16,697 bases of DNA from Bacillota bacterium (GCA_023415475.1 JAEZKL010000138.1:1-16697), one strand, 5' to 3'. Positions 1 through 7,767 are shown, numbered from the stretch's first letter. A program made the numbers and translations. Notes: generated by a model not told the origin, from the letters alone.

Positions 1-271
1 AAGTCGAAATTCCCGCGGTACCACCCGCATTGAGAGCGTAGCTCTCCACTTACTTACACTTAACGCGTGTCACGCACGAACCTACTAATCGTTCAATTCG
101 CGGGCTCCGGAGTGTTCCGTATTCTACTTATCACCATAGGTGTGCTCTCAGTCGGTGGCTCACCATTCCTGTCGTTCGGTTATTCGGTAGAACAAAGTCT
201 CCTTCTTGGCCGATTACTGTTTTTGGTTATAAAAAGACAAAGGTATTGTGAAGAAACAACACCTTTGCTGT
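1..271 (-). promoter_or_regulatory. T-box riboswitch leader (probably tRNA-Tyr), gene off left edge
   Basis: Read on the minus strand, this is a T-box leader that senses uncharged tRNA and controls a gene beyond position 1. The conserved T-box AATGCGGGTGGTACCGCGG lies at 31-13 and is preceded by a perfect GAGAGC/GCTCTC stem III hairpin at about 32-47. The antiterminator bulge is TGGT (23-20), so it would pair with a tRNA ending ACCA, meaning discriminator base A. In stem I the triplet TAC (121-119) follows GAA and is followed by a purine, as a specifier should be; GTTC/GAAC and GGAG/CTCC pairings lie below it. TAC plus discriminator A fits tRNA-Tyr. Alternative triplets nearby (AAC for Asn, CAC for His) fit less well, because those tRNAs normally carry G73 and C73. 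The terminator half of the switch and the target gene are not in the window. The T-box itself is near certain; the Tyr assignment is moderate. Confidence 0.93.
231..266 (-). terminator. Terminator-like hairpin at the 5' end of the T-box transcript
   Basis: On the minus strand an 11-bp stem (266-256 with 249-239, one G-U pair) closes a six-base loop TTCTTC and is followed by GTC and a five-T run. This has the form of an intrinsic terminator. It begins only about five bases after the predicted start site of the T-box promoter, yet lies downstream of the AraC gene. It could end AraC transcripts, or act at the very 5' end of the T-box RNA. Confidence 0.5.
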
Positions 272-277
272 TGACTT

Positions 278-306
278 ATATTAGCACATAGTATTAACAA
301 AATCAA
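278..306 (-). promoter_or_regulatory. Sigma-A-type promoter of the T-box transcript
   Basis: On the minus strand, TTGATT (306-301), a 17-bp spacer and TAATAT (283-278) form a good housekeeping promoter. It would start transcription near 271, just before the T-box leader. It lies between the end of the AraC gene and the leader, as expected for an independent unit. Confidence 0.65.
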
Positions 307-412
307 GTAGAAATATTTTATTGATTTAAAACTCCGAAAACATGCTCCATGGCAAAACAGATGAGGTCAATTCTTTATTATCATAGCTATAATTAACCAG
401 GTGGTTTCTTCT

Positions 413-1288
413 TTACTTACTTAACCGAAATTGATGAGGAGTAATCTTGTTCTTGGCTTTAAAAGCCTTAATCAGATGACTGCAGTCAGAAAAACCTGTT
501 TCTTGACTAATGTAAGTTAAGTCAAAATTGGTAAAGAGAAGCAAGTCTTCTACTTTACATAAACGAATAAATTCTATATATTTTTTACAGGATTGTCCAT
601 AGATATTACGAAAGCTTTGAGCAAAGTAGGAGTAGCTCATATTACAGCTCTTTGCAATCTCTTTCACACTAAGTTCTTCTCCGATATGTTGGTCGATATA
701 TTCAGTAATGGTATAGATGGATGAATTCTTTGATATTGGAGAGAATAATTTATCCGTGTCAAATCCGTTGGAGCGCCAGATTCGGATGAGCTTAGTAAGG
801 AGTTCTTTTATCTTGGATTGAAGAATCATCTGATAACCATACTGAAGCTTGTTTATTTCCTGAACACATTCCGAAAATATAGTTCCCATTGGTATACCAA
901 TTAAAGTCTTGGAGGGAAAATAGATATTCGCATACTCGTTGTTGATCACATTGGCAAAGAGAGTTGCATAATTCACACCACTAGCAATAGGATTTACCGA
1001 TCCGCTAAGCTGGTTCAGATCAAATTTTAAAACATAATATTTCATAGGCTCTTCATTTACACCATAGATTGCATGAACGGTAGAAGGAAGAAATAGGATT
1101 AAATCTCCAACATTAACGGTGTATTTATCATCATTATTGTATACCAGTGCGCTTCCTTCTATGATGTATAGGATTTCCATATAATAATGCCAGTGAGGAA
1201 GAGTAGGAAATCCATCTAATTGTGGGTTGCAAATAAAACATTCATATGGTTGGTTTAATTTATCAATAAATTCAAATAGTGATTTCAG
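413..1288 (-). CDS. AraC-family transcriptional regulator with N-terminal cupin domain (CTG start)
   Basis: This is a one-component, sugar-responsive DNA-binding regulator of 291 residues. The N-terminal half is an AraC-type cupin: the segment PHWHYYMEILYIIEG (about residues 31-45) carries the His-rich strand usual in the family. The C-terminal 100 residues hold both AraC helix-turn-helix motifs, SVKEIAKSCNMSYSYF (about 207-222) and ISQETGFSDCSHLIKAF (about 260-276), ending ITPHQFR. Starting at the first ATG (1180) would cut off the first cupin strand. The reading frame continues upstream to a TAA just before the ribosome site, with no ATG, GTG or TTG in frame. The only well placed start is CTG at 1288-1286, seven bases after AAGGAGG. 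The gene diverges from the beta-mannosidase across about 220 bp and is its likely regulator (inference). Family is certain; the inducer is unknown. Confidence 0.93.
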   Translation of the reverse strand: MKSLFEFIDKLNQPYECFICNPQLDGFPTLPHWHYYMEILYIIEGSALVYNNDDKYTVNVGDLILFLPSTVHAIYGVNEEPMKYYVLKFDLNQLSGSVNPIASGVNYATLFANVINNEYANIYFPSKTLIGIPMGTIFSECVQEINKLQYGYQMILQSKIKELLTKLIRIWRSNGFDTDKLFSPISKNSSIYTITEYIDQHIGEELSVKEIAKSCNMSYSYFAQSFRNIYGQSCKKYIEFIRLCKVEDLLLFTNFDLTYISQETGFSDCSHLIKAFKAKNKITPHQFRLSK

Positions 1289-1295
1289 GCAAATA

Positions 1296-1302
1296 CCTCC
1301 TT
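1296..1302 (-). promoter_or_regulatory. Ribosome binding site that fixes the CTG start of the AraC gene
   Basis: AAGGAGG on the minus strand is a full-strength Shine-Dalgarno sequence. Seven bases separate it from an in-frame CTG at 1288. The in-frame TAA at 1306-1304 lies just upstream, so translation cannot begin earlier. No conventional start codon is in frame before the ATG at 1180. Confidence 0.7.
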
Positions 1303-1332
1303 GTTATTTACATAACGAAAGTTGAACAAGCG

Positions 1333-1360
1333 ATTCTAGCTCACATCCAATTCCAATCAA
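1333..1360 (-). promoter_or_regulatory. Probable promoter of the AraC gene
   Basis: TTGATT (1360-1355), a 16-bp spacer and TAGAAT (1338-1333) on the minus strand would give a leader of roughly 40 bases before the CTG start. The match is good but the region is AT-rich, so chance matches are possible. Confidence 0.45.
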
Positions 1361-1376
1361 AGCAGTAAACTCATAA

Positions 1377-1390
1377 TATGATTTATCATA
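1377..1390. promoter_or_regulatory. Palindrome TATGAT-TT-ATCATA, possible operator
   Basis: A perfect 6-bp inverted repeat with a two-base centre lies between the divergent AraC and mannosidase promoters, just before the predicted -35 of the mannosidase gene. The placement suits an activator or repressor site, but AraC proteins often bind direct repeats, and AT-rich palindromes arise by chance. The assignment is weak. Confidence 0.3.
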
Positions 1391-1394
1391 GATT

Positions 1395-1422
1395 TTTACA
1401 ATTTTTATATTCTAATATTATA
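1395..1422 (+). promoter_or_regulatory. Possible promoter of the beta-mannosidase gene
   Basis: TTTACA (1395-1400) is followed about 16 bp later by ATTATA/TTATAT-like sequence (1417-1423). The -35 is good and the -10 poor, which would suit an activator-dependent promoter next to a divergent AraC gene. Several overlapping AT-rich -10 choices exist. Confidence 0.35.
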
Positions 1423-1512
1423 TCGAAAAAACAATAAAAATGCTAGATTTAAGAATAAGAAAAGGATTATTTAAATTTTATTTAGTAAAATGTGAAAGGG
1501 TATGGTGCAGCT

Positions 1513-4044
1513 ATGAAGAGAGTTGAACTAGATGGTACTTGGATATTTGGAAAGGCTGACGAGGAAGAGCGACTGAAGATAAAAGTACCTGGAACTGTAT
1601 TATCCGGATTATTGGAAAATGGCAAAATAGAGGATCCGTATTACCGGACAAATGAATATGAAACAAGAGATTTATTTTGGAATGACTATGAGTTTGAACG
1701 AGACTTTTTGGTAGAAAAAGAGTTACTGAAGGAAGAACAGCTGGAACTGGTATGCGAGGGTCTGGATACCTTGACAGATATTTATGTAAATGGTCAGCTA
1801 ATCGGAACAACAGATAACATGCATAGGACCTGGAAGTTTTCAGTGAAGGACGTAGTGAGAGAAGGTACGAATCACATCCGAATACTATTTCATTCGGTAT
1901 TAAAATACATAGAAAACTATCAGTCTGTTCCTGAAAAAGAGATTCATCGTCATTCGCCAGATGTGATTAAGGGGCATCAATTGATACGAAAGGCCCATTC
2001 TATGTTTGGTTGGGACTGGGGTCCACAGTTACCGGATGCCGGGATTTTTAGAACCATTTATTTGCAGGCACATACTGGAATAAAAATAGAGGAATTATAT
2101 CTTAGACAGAATCATGAATCAGGACAGGTAAGGATTCAAGCAGAGGTTTTACTTGCTGGTAAAGAAAAAGCGGGAGAGAGAGTGAAGGCCTATATCACGG
2201 AAGAAAAGAAAGAAGAAAAACTTGATCAAACAGAAAGTTTATTACATAGTTCTTCTAGTTTTATAAAAGTTTCCTATTCATCATATAAGGAGTGTCAAAC
2301 ACTAACACTAAACCTTACTGTACATGATCCAAAGCTCTGGTGGCCAAATGATTATGGTGAACAGCCTCTATATTGTTTTCATATTCAGATTGAAAATGAA
2401 GAGGGAGAAATAATAGACCAACAGAAAAAAGTAATTGGTTTACGGACCTTGACAGTCAGTCAGGAAAAGGATGAATGGGGTTCAGAATTTGCTATTAAGA
2501 TAAATGGTATTAAAATTTTTACTAAAGGTGGAAACTATATTCCAGAGGATTGTCTTTATACCAGAATTACCAAAGAACGACAGCAGTTCATACTGCAATC
2601 CTGTGTAGATGCCCATTTTAATATGGTTCGTATATGGGGTGGTGGCTACTATCCAACAAATGATTTTTACGATCTTTGTGATCATATGGGGTTAATAGTA
2701 TGGCAGGATCTCATGTTTGCCTGCAATGTGTACGATGTAACACAAGCCTTTGAGGAAAACACTGTACAGGAGGTCATGGATAATGTGAAAAGGCTGCGCC
2801 ATCATGCTTCTCTTGGATTATGGTGTGGAAATAATGAGATTGAGGCAGCTTGGTGCGGCTGGGATGATTTTCAGACAGAGAGCAAATATTTAAGGGCAGA
2901 TTATATTAAACTATTTGAATATCTACTTCCAAAAGTAATAAAACAGACTGACCCAGATCGTTTTTACTGGATTTCATCTCCGTCTTCCGGAGGCTGTTTT
3001 GATGCACCACAAGATGAGAATCGTGGAGATACCCATTATTGGGATGTTTGGCATGGGTTAAAACCATTTACTGATTACCAGAAGCATTATTTTAGGTTCT
3101 GCTCTGAATTTGGATTTCAATCCTTTCCATCTTTAAAGACAGTGGAAACGTATACAAAGGCAGAGGATCGTAATATTTTTTCAGAAGTAATGGAAAGTCA
3201 TCAGAAGAATAATGCTGCAAATGGTAGGATACAGTATTACCTGTCTGAAAACTTTAAATATCCAAGGGATTTTGGAAGCCTGTTATATTTATCCCAGACT
3301 TTACAGGCAATGGCAATCAAGTATGGGGTGGAACACTGGAGAAGAAATATGGGTAGATGCATGGGAGCACTCTATTGGCAGGTTAATGATAACTGGCCTG
3401 TAGCTTCCTGGTCCTCCATTGATTATTTTGGTAGATGGAAAGCTCTTCATTACTTTGCACGTCATTTTTATGCACCGGTTGCGGTAAGCATGATGAGAGA
3501 TGAGGAACGGCTATGCATTGCAGTTGCTAATGATTCACTAAAAGAGCAGCACTGCAGTGGAATACTTTCCATAAAAGATATGGAACTAAATGTACTAGAA
3601 CAGATACCGTATAGTGGAATAGTACCACCACTCTCCTCTGTTACCTTGTTAGAAATGGACTGCCAGGAAATTTTGCACAAATATGAGAAACGATCAATAT
3701 TTGCAGTAGCAGAGGTTCAATTACCAGATGGTAGTGTAAGTAGAGAAGTGGAGGTATTTGTACCATATAAACATTTACAGATAGAGCAGGCGCAGATAGT
3801 AAATGAAATAACAGAGCAGAAGGAGTATTTTGAAATAAACCTATCTGCTGACCATTTTGCAGCGTTTGTGGAACTTGATTTCATTGGTGTAGATGCAATC
3901 TTCTCAGATAATTATTTCTTTATCACTTCAAGAGATGCTATAAAGATTCAGGTGTGGAAGAAGAATATCTATCATGGCACAATTACCAATGTGAAAGAAT
4001 TGCAGGAAAAATTGACGATTCGTTCATTAGTGGATACCTTTTAG
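1513..4044 (+). CDS. GH2 beta-mannosidase (EC 3.2.1.25)
   Basis: This enzyme removes terminal beta-1,4-mannose from mannooligosaccharides. There is no signal peptide, so it should act in the cytoplasm on imported oligosaccharides. It has 843 residues, usual for the family. The N-terminal LDGTWIF opens the GH2 sugar-binding domain, followed by HSMFGWDWGPQLPDAGIF, a beta-mannosidase hallmark. The TIM-barrel shows NMVRIWGGGYYP, then WCGNNE with acid/base Glu442, and FCSEFGFQSFPS with nucleophile Glu532. The 90-residue spacing is normal for GH2. A C-terminal beta-sandwich follows. A GTG at 1492 could add seven residues but has no ribosome site; the ATG at 1513 has AAAGGG 12 bases before it, a somewhat long spacing. 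It is a single-gene unit ended by the hairpin at 4117-4164 and is probably controlled by the divergent AraC gene. Confidence 0.95.
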   Translation: MKRVELDGTWIFGKADEEERLKIKVPGTVLSGLLENGKIEDPYYRTNEYETRDLFWNDYEFERDFLVEKELLKEEQLELVCEGLDTLTDIYVNGQLIGTTDNMHRTWKFSVKDVVREGTNHIRILFHSVLKYIENYQSVPEKEIHRHSPDVIKGHQLIRKAHSMFGWDWGPQLPDAGIFRTIYLQAHTGIKIEELYLRQNHESGQVRIQAEVLLAGKEKAGERVKAYITEEKKEEKLDQTESLLHSSSSFIKVSYSSYKECQTLTLNLTVHDPKLWWPNDYGEQPLYCFHIQIENEEGEIIDQQKKVIGLRTLTVSQEKDEWGSEFAIKINGIKIFTKGGNYIPEDCLYTRITKERQQFILQSCVDAHFNMVRIWGGGYYPTNDFYDLCDHMGLIVWQDLMFACNVYDVTQAFEENTVQEVMDNVKRLRHHASLGLWCGNNEIEAAWCGWDDFQTESKYLRADYIKLFEYLLPKVIKQTDPDRFYWISSPSSGGCFDAPQDENRGDTHYWDVWHGLKPFTDYQKHYFRFCSEFGFQSFPSLKTVETYTKAEDRNIFSEVMESHQKNNAANGRIQYYLSENFKYPRDFGSLLYLSQTLQAMAIKYGVEHWRRNMGRCMGALYWQVNDNWPVASWSSIDYFGRWKALHYFARHFYAPVAVSMMRDEERLCIAVANDSLKEQHCSGILSIKDMELNVLEQIPYSGIVPPLSSVTLLEMDCQEILHKYEKRSIFAVAEVQLPDGSVSREVEVFVPYKHLQIEQAQIVNEITEQKEYFEINLSADHFAAFVELDFIGVDAIFSDNYFFITSRDAIKIQVWKKNIYHGTITNVKELQEKLTIRSLVDTF

Positions 4045-4116
4045 TAAGAGAAGCATTCCCTTAATTAAGGTACATTTAGCACTAAGGTAAGCGGCAAATA
4101 GAAAGAGTCTAATTAT

Positions 4117-4164
4117 AAAAGTTCCAAAGTGGTATCACCATCAGTGTACCATTATGGAACTTTT
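4117..4164. terminator. Bidirectional intrinsic terminator between convergent genes
   Basis: The outer arms AAAAGTTCCA (4117-4126) and TGGAACTTTT (4155-4164) pair perfectly. An inner AGTGGTA/TACCATT helix with one wobble extends the stem. T-rich sequence follows on the plus strand and A-rich sequence precedes it, so it can stop the mannosidase transcript and also leftward transcription from the LtaS-like gene. Confidence 0.85.
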
Positions 4165-4237
4165 ATTATTTATATATGAAACTATGGTGAAGCAGACACG
4201 CCTATCTCGGAAGTATAAACTGCTGGATATCATTCTT

Positions 4238-4262
4238 AGTCTATGAGCTCCGATAGACTTTT
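4238..4262 (+). terminator. Second small hairpin with T run in the convergent gap
   Basis: AGTCTAT (4238-4244) and ATAGACT (4253-4259) pair around an eight-base loop, followed by TTTTAT on the plus strand. It may be a back-up terminator for rightward transcription. It is weaker than the hairpin at 4117-4164 and lacks a T run on the minus strand. Confidence 0.35.
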
Positions 4263-4313
4263 ATCTGGTAATCGGTTTGAACGCCGCGGTGTTTTGGTTT
4301 TCAAGTTAATGTA

Positions 4314-6650
4314 TTACTTATGGAATACATAACGGTAATAGTCCTCTTCAAGAATACTCTTCGATACCGAGAACTTGTTCTTTACTATTTTATTCAGATT
4401 TTTGATGTAATCCTCGGGCAGTGGCTCCTTCGTAAGCTGGGTTGTCTCCCCTGTTGCCGAATTATACATCACTTTATCCGTAATAAAGCTGCGGTTTGAT
4501 AATACAACCAAAGGCTCTGCATCGGACAGGATATCCTGCCCCATAAGAAGACGGGAATCATATTCCAAACCAAAGAGATTGGATAGCGTAGGCAGAATAT
4601 CTAAGCTGGAGCAGGGCTCCTCGATAATGATATTCTCCTCCATTCCCGGACACCAGAGAATAAAATGGTTCTTATAAATCTCAAAGTTGGGATCAATATC
4701 ATGGCCGGCCAGCTCATCGAGCTTATATTTTTCCCAGCCGTAGGGGTAATGATCTGCGCTAAGCGCAATTACCGTACGATCTGCAACTCCCGCTTCTTCA
4801 AGCTTCTTAAGTAAATTCTCCAATGCTCGGTCCAATTCGATCTGACAGGCAATATAAGCCTTGGCATCCTCCGAATAAGGCAGATCCTGAACCAGCTGTT
4901 TATTTTTCGAAGCCATACTGTTTCCCGTAAAGGTATAATTCATATGTCCGCTGACGGTAAGATAATAAACATGGAATTGGTCTTCCTTCACGTATTCGTC
5001 TACCGTTGCATCAATCATTTCTAAATCGGAGCCCGGCCATCCATCGCTTGGCAGATCGAGTCCATTACCCTTCGCCTTCCAGATATATCCCAGATTCGTA
5101 TGTGTTTCAATTCTCTGATAATAAGTATACGTATGATTATGATATGCTTTACTCGCTATTCCTAATTGATTAAATTGATGTCCGAGGGAAAACGGCCACA
5201 GATTACTCCTGCCATGATACATGCTTCTGGTTCCCTGCGGAATCAAGCCTGTCATAGCTACATATTCTCCGTCACTGGTACTGGTCTGCCATAGCGCAGT
5301 ATAAAAATTGTTAAATACAAACCCCTCCCGCACCAACCGATATAAGGTAGGCGTCTTCTCTTCATGAATGGCATAGGGCGAGAAGCCTTCCGCTGTAATC
5401 ATGATCAGATTATAACCCTTGAATTTTCCGGTATACTCATTCTTATTCGTCGGGGTAACGGAAGCAAAATAATTATGAAGTGTCTTTATCGTCTTATTCT
5501 TCTCCTGCTCAGCTAAAACATTAAAATCAATATTCATAACATTCGGAGAAGTATCGATCGGTGTTGGTGTAGGCAGAGGAGTCGGTGTCGGAGTTGCGTC
5601 CGGCTTAGTCGGTTCGGTCGGCCGGGCAACAGGAGTTACTGCCGGAGTAGGTATTTCTGTTGGTATCGGAGTCGTAGCTTTGGAAGACGTGGTGTCTGCC
5701 AACACCAGCTCATCCTCTTGAGAAAGAAGCTTAGAGATATCAATACGTGTCATGGTTGTAATACCAAGCTGCTGTCCAAGCAGATCCGGAACCTTAGAAT
5801 GAAAATACAAATCATAAGGGGAATAATCCAGCTTACCGAAGAGAAGCAGCGACGCCAGCGCAAGTAAATGAAACAATACAGCACCTCCCAGTAATATGCC
5901 CTGCTCCTTTATTCTACGATGGCGATAAGCGATGCGATTGCTGATTAGGAATCCTAATAACACCAAAGGCAGGAGAAGGATAATCAATCCACCGATATTA
6001 CCTTTAATAGCTGTAATAATATCGGCTCCGAATTCTGATATTGCATCATCAGCCATACCCATGATCTGAAAGGAGAAGAATACCTTAAAGACATTAAAAT
6101 AGACCAGCTGCACCAGATACACGGTACAAAGGCCGGCTGTCACCACCCAGAGAATCAATTTATTCACCTTAGCCGAGAAAAGACCGGTAATAAAAGCCAG
6201 AATCGCCCCAAAGGGAATGGCAAAGACAATCGGATAAATAATTTTGCTGTCTAAACTTCGATATATCAGAAAATGAAATATCACTTCCAAATACATTACT
6301 AAACCGGCAAAGTATAGGAACGAATATAACGCGCCTCCTAAAATCTGTTCCGATCCGCTACGGCTGCGTCCTGTAATGAAATCACCGGCTTTCTTAAGCA
6401 TCCTCCCGATATTCACAGCCATTGCACTAAGCTTCATCTTTGTTGCTGTTCCCATACCTTTTTTCAATTCTATTTCTTGAGAAGGCTCTGCAGTCTTCTC
6501 TGGTAACTCATTGTTCTCATGGAGTTCTTTATTCGCCTGCAGCTCATTATTATCCTGTAGATTACTATTCTCTGGTTGCAAGGCTTTTTCATCCGGCTCC
6601 TTCTCCAGACTCCCCATAGCCTGGATATCGTTATTCCCGTTATTATTCAT
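4314..6650 (-). CDS. LtaS-like membrane sulfatase-fold phosphoglycerol transferase
   Basis: This looks like a lipoteichoic-acid-synthase-family enzyme: a membrane anchor with an extracellular sulfatase-fold domain that would transfer glycerol-phosphate or a related group to an envelope glycan. It has 778 residues, against about 650 for classical LtaS. About 100 hydrophilic residues (with NNELQ/NKELH/NNELP repeats) are followed by five membrane segments (about 103-130, 137-159, 164-191, 216-241, 251-272). Next comes a Pro/Thr-rich linker (about 320-369), then the catalytic domain. Metal and nucleophile residues are visible: Glu421 in MITAEGFS, Thr458 in STSDGEY, His569 in SGHMNY and Asp633-His634 in SADHYP. 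The start at 6650 is chosen because GAAGGA lies seven bases upstream. An ATG at 6668 adds six residues but its AAGG is 11 bases away. It is the second gene of an operon with the S66 gene. The exact substrate is not known. Confidence 0.9.
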   Translation of the reverse strand: MNNNGNNDIQAMGSLEKEPDEKALQPENSNLQDNNELQANKELHENNELPEKTAEPSQEIELKKGMGTATKMKLSAMAVNIGRMLKKAGDFITGRSRSGSEQILGGALYSFLYFAGLVMYLEVIFHFLIYRSLDSKIIYPIVFAIPFGAILAFITGLFSAKVNKLILWVVTAGLCTVYLVQLVYFNVFKVFFSFQIMGMADDAISEFGADIITAIKGNIGGLIILLLPLVLLGFLISNRIAYRHRRIKEQGILLGGAVLFHLLALASLLLFGKLDYSPYDLYFHSKVPDLLGQQLGITTMTRIDISKLLSQEDELVLADTTSSKATTPIPTEIPTPAVTPVARPTEPTKPDATPTPTPLPTPTPIDTSPNVMNIDFNVLAEQEKNKTIKTLHNYFASVTPTNKNEYTGKFKGYNLIMITAEGFSPYAIHEEKTPTLYRLVREGFVFNNFYTALWQTSTSDGEYVAMTGLIPQGTRSMYHGRSNLWPFSLGHQFNQLGIASKAYHNHTYTYYQRIETHTNLGYIWKAKGNGLDLPSDGWPGSDLEMIDATVDEYVKEDQFHVYYLTVSGHMNYTFTGNSMASKNKQLVQDLPYSEDAKAYIACQIELDRALENLLKKLEEAGVADRTVIALSADHYPYGWEKYKLDELAGHDIDPNFEIYKNHFILWCPGMEENIIIEEPCSSLDILPTLSNLFGLEYDSRLLMGQDILSDAEPLVVLSNRSFITDKVMYNSATGETTQLTKEPLPEDYIKNLNKIVKNKFSVSKSILEEDYYRYVFHK

Positions 6651-6676
6651 CTCATGTTCCTTCTCCATCCACCCAT

Positions 6677-7705
6677 TTACCTTCTTTCAAAAATGATACT
6701 GCCTCTTCCACCCAAACTCCTGATGCAAGCAATTGCACCATTGATCATGGTGAATTGTGGAGGTTTATGTCCGATATCTGCATCTAAAATAATCGGTAAA
6801 TTTAAGCTTCCCAGGACCGATAAAACTGCGTCTTTGTAGGAAGTATCGTTGTCGGTATCATACATACAGGGGCGCCCGAAGACGAAACCTGCAGCATGCT
6901 CAAACCATCCGGCCTCCTTCAGCTGCCACAGCCCCCGGATTAAAGCCTCGGTGTTAAGTGCATAGCTTTCAAAAAACCAAAGTATCTTGTCCCGTTGATA
7001 TCGATGTGCGAATTCCTTTACCTTATCATATCTGGTCCCCACCAGATTGAGGCACACATCCAGACAACCTCCAAGAGCACGACCGGTGATTGTTAACTCA
7101 TTATTCTGATCATACTTAGTCGGATAGAGGTTAACCCATCTGACCTCTTTCTCCGGGACAAATCCTTCTAGTCCCGTAATTCTTGGCTGATAACCGTCCT
7201 GATAATAATCAAAGCTTTGCTGAATAATGTCCTTACCTTCCAGTGTTCTCAAATTGTTATATAAAGAACTATGCCATTCCCCCATTCCAAAGGAACTGAA
7301 GTTATTCGCATAGATTGTTGCGATATCCAGATTCGTGGTTATTGTGAAAACAAGCCCGGTTGTATCGGAAAACCCCTGTAACCATTTCGGGTTCTCTTTT
7401 ATTAATTCAAAATCAATATAGGGAAGCATTTCTACCAGGTAATCTCCACCGCTGGCGGCAATAATTGCCCTTATCTCAGGATCCTGAACCAGCTGCAGCA
7501 ATTCAAATGCTCTTGTCGGTCCGTCTGAGCTTCTTCCCTTCTCACATTTCCTAACATTATCTGTTACAACGACCGGATATCCCAGATCGCTAAAATGCTT
7601 CATACCGCTTTCCAAGCGAATTAGATCCGTTTCCTCGGTAAAGCCTGCCGATGTTGCTGTAACCCCAATCTTATAGCCCGGTTCCAGTAGCTTCGGATAT
7701 ACCAT
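6677..7705 (-). CDS. S66-family (LD-carboxypeptidase/MccF-like) protein, family Ser apparently absent
   Basis: S66 proteins are serine carboxypeptidases that trim murein tetrapeptides (LdcA) or inactivate peptide-nucleotide antibiotics (MccF). This 342-residue protein has the family landmarks: GYKIGVTATSAG at the N-terminus, SGGDYLVEMLPYIDF (85-99), NPKWLQGFSDTTGL (105-118), Glu246 in LWFFESYAL and His313 in ADIGHKPPQFTMINGA. Glu246 and His313 match the known Ser-Glu-His triad, but the position usually occupied by Ser (GGxxS) is Leu90. Ser85 sits just before the Gly-Gly. It may use other chemistry or be a non-catalytic binder. The longer frame up to 7792 is rejected because that start lies upstream of a near-consensus promoter; ATG 7705 has GAGGAG ten bases before it. 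It is first in an operon, with 26 bp (8 bp if the longer start is used) before the LtaS-like gene. No signal peptide is seen. Confidence 0.88.
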   Translation of the reverse strand: MVYPKLLEPGYKIGVTATSAGFTEETDLIRLESGMKHFSDLGYPVVVTDNVRKCEKGRSSDGPTRAFELLQLVQDPEIRAIIAASGGDYLVEMLPYIDFELIKENPKWLQGFSDTTGLVFTITTNLDIATIYANNFSSFGMGEWHSSLYNNLRTLEGKDIIQQSFDYYQDGYQPRITGLEGFVPEKEVRWVNLYPTKYDQNNELTITGRALGGCLDVCLNLVGTRYDKVKEFAHRYQRDKILWFFESYALNTEALIRGLWQLKEAGWFEHAAGFVFGRPCMYDTDNDTSYKDAVLSVLGSLNLPIILDADIGHKPPQFTMINGAIACIRSLGGRGSIIFERR

Positions 7706-7738
7706 AAACAGGTCACTCCTCTCATTTCTCTGTGCATT

Positions 7739-7767
7739 AGTATAACATTTTAGGAAATAATTATCAA
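7739..7767 (-). promoter_or_regulatory. Promoter of the S66/LtaS-like operon
   Basis: On the minus strand TTGATA (7767-7762), a 17-bp spacer and TATACT (7744-7739) form a near-consensus sigma-A promoter. It predicts a start near 7732, 27 bases before the S66 ATG, and so helps decide that start codon. Confidence 0.8.

Noticed and set aside
67..291. Open frame of 74 codons on the plus strand at the left end
   Set aside because: It is antisense to the T-box leader, has no ribosome site, and its sequence is fully explained by conserved RNA structure.
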